Below, piece after piece: positions 14,741 to 18,323 of a DNA stretch of 18,323 nt. Location of the stretch: assembly GCA_963632825.1 (NCBI GenBank), contig CAVGWF010000003.1, forward strand, positions 1 to 18,323. Direction: 5' to 3'. The notes under the pieces are model-generated. The model saw only the letters and a program-made list of their open reading frames with translations, was not told where the DNA came from and made no database searches. The DNA comes from F23-B02 sp963632825 (GTDB lineage: Bacteria; Bacillota; Clostridia; Oscillospirales; Oscillospiraceae). Position 1 is the stretch's first letter. Each line of letters opens with the position of its first letter. The position numbers were made by a program, and so were the translations under genes.

Positions 14741-15442
14741 ATGGCGAAAAAAATTATCGGGATCATCGGAGGCATGGGTCCGGCTGCAACGGCGGATCTG
14801 TTCACAAAAATTACAGACAGCAGCGCGGCTGCCTGCGATCAGGAGCATATGCACGTCATCATCGACAGCAATACGGACATACCCGACCGCACCGCGGCTC
14901 TGCTCTCCGGCGGCGCAGACCCCACGGAGCAGCTCACGCTCAGTGCGCGCAGGCTCGAGCAGGCGGGCGCGGAGCTTCTCGTCATGCCCTGCAACACGGC
15001 GCACGGCTTTTACGACAGGGTCTGTGCAGCGGTGGATATACCGGTTCTGCACATGATAAGACTCACGGCGCAGGAGCTTGAGCGCCGCGGTATAAGCCGC
15101 GCAGGACTGCTTGCAACCGACGGCACGGTGCAGACAGGCATTTACGAGCGCTGCTTTGAGGGCAGCGGCATAGAGCTTCTGCATCCCTCGCCCGAGGCGC
15201 AGAAGGCCGTCATGAGCCTCATATATGACGGCGTGAAGGCAGGCTGCCGCGATTTTGACACGGCTGCCTTTGAAAAAGCTGCGCAGGAGCTTTTGTCGCA
15301 GGGAGCGCAGACGCTCATCCTCGGCTGCACGGAGCTGCCTCCGGCCTTCCGCATGTACAGGCTCGACTATCCGCATATTGACCCGACGCTCGTTCTCGCA
15401 CGGGCGGCTGTCCTCGCGGCGGGCGGGAAGCTTAAAGACTGA
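14741..15442 (+). CDS. Aspartate/glutamate racemase family protein
   Basis: A 233-residue cytosolic, cofactor-independent racemase of the aspartate/glutamate superfamily, which inverts the alpha carbon of Asp or related amino acids with two Cys acting as acid and base. Both are present: Cys84 in MPCNTAHGF and Cys196 in LGCTELPP. The N-terminal IGIIGGMGPAATADLF (6-21) is the typical start of the aspartate racemase branch rather than MurI. I take the ATG at 14741, with GGCGGG eight bases upstream; a GTG three codons earlier is in frame but poorly spaced. It is a single gene between the tRNA terminator and its own terminator, with no clear promoter hexamers. D-Asp supply for peptidoglycan cross-bridges would fit a Gram-positive host, but substrate is inferred. 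Confidence 0.88.
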   Translation: MAKKIIGIIGGMGPAATADLFTKITDSSAAACDQEHMHVIIDSNTDIPDRTAALLSGGADPTEQLTLSARRLEQAGAELLVMPCNTAHGFYDRVCAAVDIPVLHMIRLTAQELERRGISRAGLLATDGTVQTGIYERCFEGSGIELLHPSPEAQKAVMSLIYDGVKAGCRDFDTAAFEKAAQELLSQGAQTLILGCTELPPAFRMYRLDYPHIDPTLVLARAAVLAAGGKLKD

Positions 15443-15454
15443 CAATAAGATGAC

Positions 15455-15489
15455 AAAAAATCCCACGGAGTTTTCCGTGGGATTTTTTT
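15455..15489. terminator. Bidirectional terminator between racemase and tail-like genes
   Basis: TCCCACGGA (15461-15469) pairs with TCCGTGGGA (15474-15482) around GTTT, flanked by A6 and T7 tracts. It can end the racemase transcript on one strand and the tail-like operon on the other. Confidence 0.9.
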
Positions 15490-15497
15490 GCGCGTAG

Positions 15498-16721
15498 TTA
15501 TGTCGGGATGCTGAGCTCGCGGTCGCAGCCCGCGCCGTAGCAGAAGGAATATATCTTGCTCTCGGAGGGGTTTATGACGTTTACGACGAAGGCCGTGTCG
15601 TTTGCCGTGCCGCTGGTTTTGGCGTAAGTTGTCTCCTCGCCGTACTCAATGCCGTTGGAGTCCGTGCCCTCGTTCTGGCCGAAGTCGTTGCCGTGATAGT
15701 AGCACATATTCGGCACGGCGACGCGCAGAACGTCAAACTCCGTATTGCCGGTGCTCTGAACGTCGTTGAGCAGGGCTGCCTTGAAGTTGTGTGTGTGGCC
15801 GTGGAAGGCTGCGTATATCTTCGCGTTGTTGGCGTTTTTGAAGGACATCGTCATGCCCGAGAGCTTGACTGAGCCGCCGTCAACGTACTGCCTGAGCAGA
15901 TTGCCGACGCTGCTTGCGGAGCTCGATGTGCCGGCCTCGCTGAAATCGAGCGGATAGTGCGAAAGGATTATAACTCCCCAGCCGGTTTTCATCCCGACTG
16001 CTCTGAGCGTCCGCGCAAGCCACAGGCGCTGCGTAACGGAAACATTGTCGTAATTTTCGCCGAGCTCGGAGGTGTTCAGGCATATGACGCGCAGCTTTTT
16101 CTCCTCGAAATCGCGGTAGCAGTAGCCCTCCGTGGTGCTGCCGTAGGTCGCGCCCTCGTTGTATTTGCCGACATAGGAGTATATCTCCGAGGAGGACAGC
16201 CAGCCCTCGTTCTGAACATAGGAGTTTCGCAGCCCGTCGCCGTCGCCAGGTGTTCTGAACTGCGGCAGACCGGCAAAGCCCTCCTTGAGCCCCGCGTTTA
16301 TCTCGGCAAAATGCTGCCTGCCCTCGGTGAAGGTCGTCGTGCTGCTGCCGACGCTGTAGCCGCCGAGGAAGCAGCAGAAATCAATATCCGGCAGAACGTA
16401 GCTTATCGCCTTCATCGCCATACATGCGTGCAGGTTGCCGTCAACGACGTACTGGTCGGTGTCGGTCTGGTGCGCGTCGGCTGCGGCAATGAAGGTTATG
16501 CTGCCGCTCGTCTGAACGTCCTTTACCTTTTTGGCAAGCTCCAGCGCGGCGGATTTCACATAGTCGGGCGTATCCGCCTGCGTGAAATAGTCGCCGGTCT
16601 TGAGCGCCTCTATAGCCGTTGCCATCTGCGCGAGCTTATAGCCCGTGCTCCCGCCGTTTTTGAGGCGTATGGCCGTCGCTATGGCCTGAACGTCGGTCTC
16701 CTCATAAAGCTTTTTTGTCAT
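15498..16721 (-). CDS. Phage-tail-type protein fused to a calcineurin-like metallophosphoesterase
   Basis: This 407-residue protein has two parts. Residues 1-45 (YEETDVQAIATAIRLKNG, then YKLAQMATAIEAL) match the short N-terminal module common in tail fibre and baseplate proteins of Firmicutes phages. Residues about 74-385 look like a metallophosphoesterase, with ADAH (D82, H84), SHYP (H255) and the terminal GHTH (H309, H311). Two usual metal sites look altered: the GD motif reads LGGYS (119-123), lacking Asp, and the GNHD motif appears as PGDGDG (158-163). Activity is therefore uncertain. It has GAGGTGAT upstream of ATG 16721, and this start overlaps the preceding gene's stop by one base. There is no signal peptide, so it would reach the outside only as part of a particle or by lysis. 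No other phage genes are near. Confidence 0.78.
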   Translation of the reverse strand: MTKKLYEETDVQAIATAIRLKNGGSTGYKLAQMATAIEALKTGDYFTQADTPDYVKSAALELAKKVKDVQTSGSITFIAAADAHQTDTDQYVVDGNLHACMAMKAISYVLPDIDFCCFLGGYSVGSSTTTFTEGRQHFAEINAGLKEGFAGLPQFRTPGDGDGLRNSYVQNEGWLSSSEIYSYVGKYNEGATYGSTTEGYCYRDFEEKKLRVICLNTSELGENYDNVSVTQRLWLARTLRAVGMKTGWGVIILSHYPLDFSEAGTSSSASSVGNLLRQYVDGGSVKLSGMTMSFKNANNAKIYAAFHGHTHNFKAALLNDVQSTGNTEFDVLRVAVPNMCYYHGNDFGQNEGTDSNGIEYGEETTYAKTSGTANDTAFVVNVINPSESKIYSFCYGAGCDRELSIPT

Positions 16722-17164
16722 CAGTATATCACCTCGCTTCCGTCCTCGACAGTGATGGTCTTATCCTTGAGGCCGGTGTATTCGTAGCTCTCCGTTTTGT
16801 CGCCGATAATGATGGTCAGAAGCTTATACGGCGAGACCTCCGGCTTGTCGATGGGCTCGTCGTCCCTGTCGGTTATGCACTCGGCGCAGCGGAAAAGCGC
16901 CGGAGTTGTGGTGTGCAGCTGCCCCGCGTACAGGCCGACGGCTATCCACGGGCGCTTGCTTATAACGGGCAGGGCACAGCTTGAGCCGTTGAATTCCACG
17001 TCCTTGTACCTGCCGTTGCGGTAGCCCACGCGCATGGTCTTTTTCTCGTAGGCATCCCACTCGGCATCGAGCTCGAAATTAACGGTGTAGTCGCTGTTGC
17101 CGCAGACTATGAGCGTCTCGTCCCCGACCGCGATCTTGTCATTGACTTTGATGTTTATATCCAT
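16721..17164 (-). CDS. Phage tail/baseplate-like protein (147 aa)
   Basis: A 147-residue protein resembling the N-terminal part of baseplate upper or tail proteins of Firmicutes phages. The pattern is the recurring one: YTVNFELDAEWDAYEKKTMRV (split, 26-46), then a short beta segment with VEFNGSSCALP and AVGLYAGQLHTTTPALF. I recognise the type but cannot name a precise family. No catalytic residues are apparent. The reading frame stays open further upstream, antisense to the SseB-like gene, but the ATG at 17164 has AAGGAG six bases before it and is the clear start. It overlaps the metallophosphoesterase fusion by one base (TGATG), so the two form an operon with its own promoter. Together they look like a leftover or a domesticated piece of a tail module. 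Confidence 0.72.
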   Translation of the reverse strand: MDINIKVNDKIAVGDETLIVCGNSDYTVNFELDAEWDAYEKKTMRVGYRNGRYKDVEFNGSSCALPVISKRPWIAVGLYAGQLHTTTPALFRCAECITDRDDEPIDKPEVSPYKLLTIIIGDKTESYEYTGLKDKTITVEDGSEVIY

Positions 17165-17232
17165 GCAATTCTCCTTGTGTTGAGATGACGGGAACAAAAA
17201 GCTCGAGGCCGCTTCCTGCTTCCGCATATTCA

Positions 17233-17260
17233 ATAGTAGCAAAAATGCGTAGTTTGTCAA
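17233..17260 (-). promoter_or_regulatory. Promoter of the tail-like operon
   Basis: On the minus strand a consensus TTGACA (17255-17260) and TACTAT (17233-17238) are 16 bases apart. This would give a leader of about 60 bases, and it implies the pair is expressed on its own rather than from a prophage late promoter. Confidence 0.65.
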
Positions 17261-17295
17261 TGCAATCGCTATGCCGTTGCGTAAATTTTGCTTCG

Positions 17296-17324
17296 TGGAC
17301 AAGCCTTGCAATCTGTGGTATGAT
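17296..17324 (+). promoter_or_regulatory. Promoter of the SseB-like gene
   Basis: TGGACA (17296-17301) and TATGAT (17319-17324) are 17 bases apart, leaving a leader of about 25 bases that holds GAGGT at 17341-17345. Confidence 0.6.
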
Positions 17325-17353
17325 AAAGAAAAAATTTTATGAGGTAAAAATAA

Positions 17354-17821
17354 ATGTCCAATTCCGAACTCAGCCAGCAGCAGATAGACCAGATATCCCG
17401 CATGGGGATAAAGAAGCTTATCGGGAAATACAATCAGTCGCAGGGCAAGGACAAGCAGGCGCTGTCCATGCTCCTCGAGCAGCTTGCGAAAACTCCGATG
17501 TACTTCGCCGTCCAGAAAAACGGCGCGTCGTCCACGCAGCTCAGCTTCATAACCCTGACCGTGAACGGACAGGTGTTCATCCCCATTTTCACCGATCCCG
17601 AGGAGCTTGGAAAGCTCAGGGAGCAATGCGATTGCGTGTGTCTGAAGCCCATGGATTACTTCCAGATGCTCGTTGACAACAATCGCCACGCCGTCGTAAA
17701 TCCCTTCGGCACATATTTTCTCATGTGGCCCGAGCTCGTGCGCGACCACATGCTGCCGTATATGAAGCAGGCCGAGGATTTCGAGTGCGAACAGAAAAGC
17801 GGCTTCAAGCCTATATCGTAA
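17354..17821 (+). CDS. SseB-family protein
   Basis: A 155-residue soluble protein carrying the SseB N-terminal-type domain. Visible landmarks are MYFAVQ (48-53), FIPIFTDPEEL (75-85) and the NPFGTYFLM block (116-124), in the usual order. The family is named for enhanced serine sensitivity in E. coli; its molecular function is poorly defined. An N-terminal helical segment (SQQQIDQISRMG, about 7-18) comes before the domain, and no second SseB domain is present. The ATG at 17354 has GAGG nine bases upstream. It is a single gene with its own promoter and a hairpin terminator, divergent from the tail-like operon, and no functional partner can be seen next to it. Confidence 0.8.
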   Translation: MSNSELSQQQIDQISRMGIKKLIGKYNQSQGKDKQALSMLLEQLAKTPMYFAVQKNGASSTQLSFITLTVNGQVFIPIFTDPEELGKLREQCDCVCLKPMDYFQMLVDNNRHAVVNPFGTYFLMWPELVRDHMLPYMKQAEDFECEQKSGFKPIS

Positions 17822-17824
17822 CAT

Positions 17825-17851
17825 AAAGCCCGTGCCAGCAGCACGGGCTTT
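17825..17851 (+). terminator. Terminator of the SseB-like gene
   Basis: AAAGCCCGTGC (17825-17835) pairs with GCACGGGCTTT (17841-17851) around CAGCA. The T-run is only the three bases of the stem, so termination may be incomplete. Confidence 0.65.
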
Positions 17852-17856
17852 GCTAT

Positions 17857-17890
17857 CTTATAACTACCTTTTCCTTATAACTACCTTTTC
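17857..17890. repeat. Perfect 17-bp tandem duplication
   Basis: CTTATAACTACCTTTTC is present twice end to end, at 17857-17873 and 17874-17890, directly after the terminator. Nothing links it to a known element; it may be a slippage duplication. Confidence 0.9.
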
Positions 17891-17941
17891 GAGCACCTTT
17901 CACACGCTTATCAGCACTTTACACTGCTTGTCGAGAAATAT

Positions 17942-17970
17942 TTGACACTTCAAAAAAATTATGGTACTAT
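17942..17970 (+). promoter_or_regulatory. Strong promoter of the secreted protein gene
   Basis: A consensus TTGACA (17942-17947) and TACTAT (17965-17970) are 17 bases apart, and TGG directly before the -10 gives an extended -10. Transcription would start near 17977, leaving a leader of about 115 bases. Confidence 0.8.
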
Positions 17971-18092
17971 TATAAAAACAAATATCGTCAATTTGTGCAG
18001 AGGATGGTGATGCATATGTTTGCATAAGAAAGAAATCAATTAGAATAATGTTGTTCGTAGTTTGAAGATGAACTTAGACAGGAGGCATCAAA

Positions 18093-18323
18093 ATGAAAAA
18101 AGTATTGGTTTTGGTTTTAGCGCTTATTATTTTAACAACGCTGCCTGTATGTGCTTTTGCAGATGACATTATGATGCAGAGCACAGCTATATCTGAGACA
18201 CCTATATCAAGCGGCAGCATTAGCATTGGAAATGTTGAAGAATCAGATATGTTCATATCTCTTGAAGAGGCTGAATATATAGCCATGAGATTTGTTGCGG
18301 ACACAATATCGGCAGGACTGTCT
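18093..18323 (+). CDS. Secreted protein, partial (N-terminal 77 aa)
   Basis: The first 77 codons of a gene that runs off the window. Residues 1-23 form a classical Sec signal peptide: two Lys, a hydrophobic core (VLVLVLALIILTTL) and a likely cleavage site AFA before Asp24. There is no lipobox, so it should be released or held by a later domain. The mature part seen is acidic and Ser/Ile-rich and has no motif I recognise. The ATG at 18093 has GGAGG at 18081-18085, seven bases upstream. The coding region is visibly richer in A and T than the genes to its left (for example GTA TTG GTT TTG GTT TTA), hinting at a different origin. Function is unknown. Confidence 0.78.
   Translation, partial: MKKVLVLVLALIILTTLPVCAFADDIMMQSTAISETPISSGSISIGNVEESDMFISLEEAEYIAMRFVADTISAGLS

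Noticed and set aside
17165..17824. Long upstream extension of the 147-residue tail-like gene
   Set aside because: It runs antisense through the SseB-like gene and its promoter. The ATG at 17164 has an AAGGAG site.
18009..18029. Seven-codon leader peptide (ATG GTG ATG CAT ATG TTT GCA TAA region) before the secreted gene
   Set aside because: It has only a weak upstream GAGG and no link to an attenuator-like hairpin, so it is probably chance.

Overview
The window looks like a chromosomal segment from a Gram-positive Clostridia-type anaerobe, probably a gut Oscillospirales/Ruminococcaceae-like bacterium. The evidence is a membrane pyrophosphatase, a MurT/GatD-type pair, strong AGGAGG-type ribosome binding sites, Firmicutes-type phage tail genes, and heavy use of the Ile codon ATA in a moderately GC-rich genome. 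The genus is inference; nothing in the window fixes it.

Layout. (1) 1-1114, minus: N-terminal 371 codons of the ion-pumping pyrophosphatase hppA. (2) 1500-6648, plus: a tightly coupled operon of plsC, two halves of a heterodimeric ABC exporter and an SDR oxidoreductase, joined by ATGA overlaps. It ends at a terminator hairpin. (3) 6680-11968: a catabolic cassette with a DeoR-type repressor (minus) diverging from a 58-residue membrane protein, an NCS1-family permease, an uncharacterised TIM-barrel protein and an FGGY sugar kinase. Almost the same terminator palindrome stands at both ends of this cassette. Its codon use differs from its flanks (ATA is 2 of 45 Ile codons in the permease against 8 of 17 in the SDR gene), so it looks inserted. 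(4) 11990-14076, minus: a divergent MurT-like/GatD-like pair whose GatD partner lacks the glutaminase Cys and His. (5) 14204-14677, plus: a small Lys-rich membrane protein, then tRNA-Asp and tRNA-Thr with a strong promoter and terminator. (6) 14741-15442, plus: an aspartate/glutamate racemase family enzyme. (7) 15498-17164, minus: a two-gene phage-tail-like island, a tail/baseplate-type protein and a metallophosphoesterase fused to a tail-type N-terminus. (8) 17354-17821, plus: an SseB-family protein. (9) 18093-18323, plus: the start of an AT-rich gene for a secreted protein.

How the parts work together. The cassette reads as a self-contained uptake and breakdown module: the permease (perhaps with its small partner) imports a substrate, the FGGY kinase phosphorylates it or a product, the TIM-barrel protein isomerises or cleaves a phosphorylated intermediate, and the DeoR protein senses a phosphorylated effector and acts at an array of ATTGA/TCAAT motifs in the divergent promoter region. 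The substrate cannot be told from sequence. The plsC-ABC-ABC-SDR operon suggests membrane lipid work linked to export. The best leads for something undescribed are the inactivated GatD-like/MurT-like pair, the terminator-flanked cassette with its small protein and orphan TIM-barrel enzyme, and the isolated tail-metallophosphoesterase pair.
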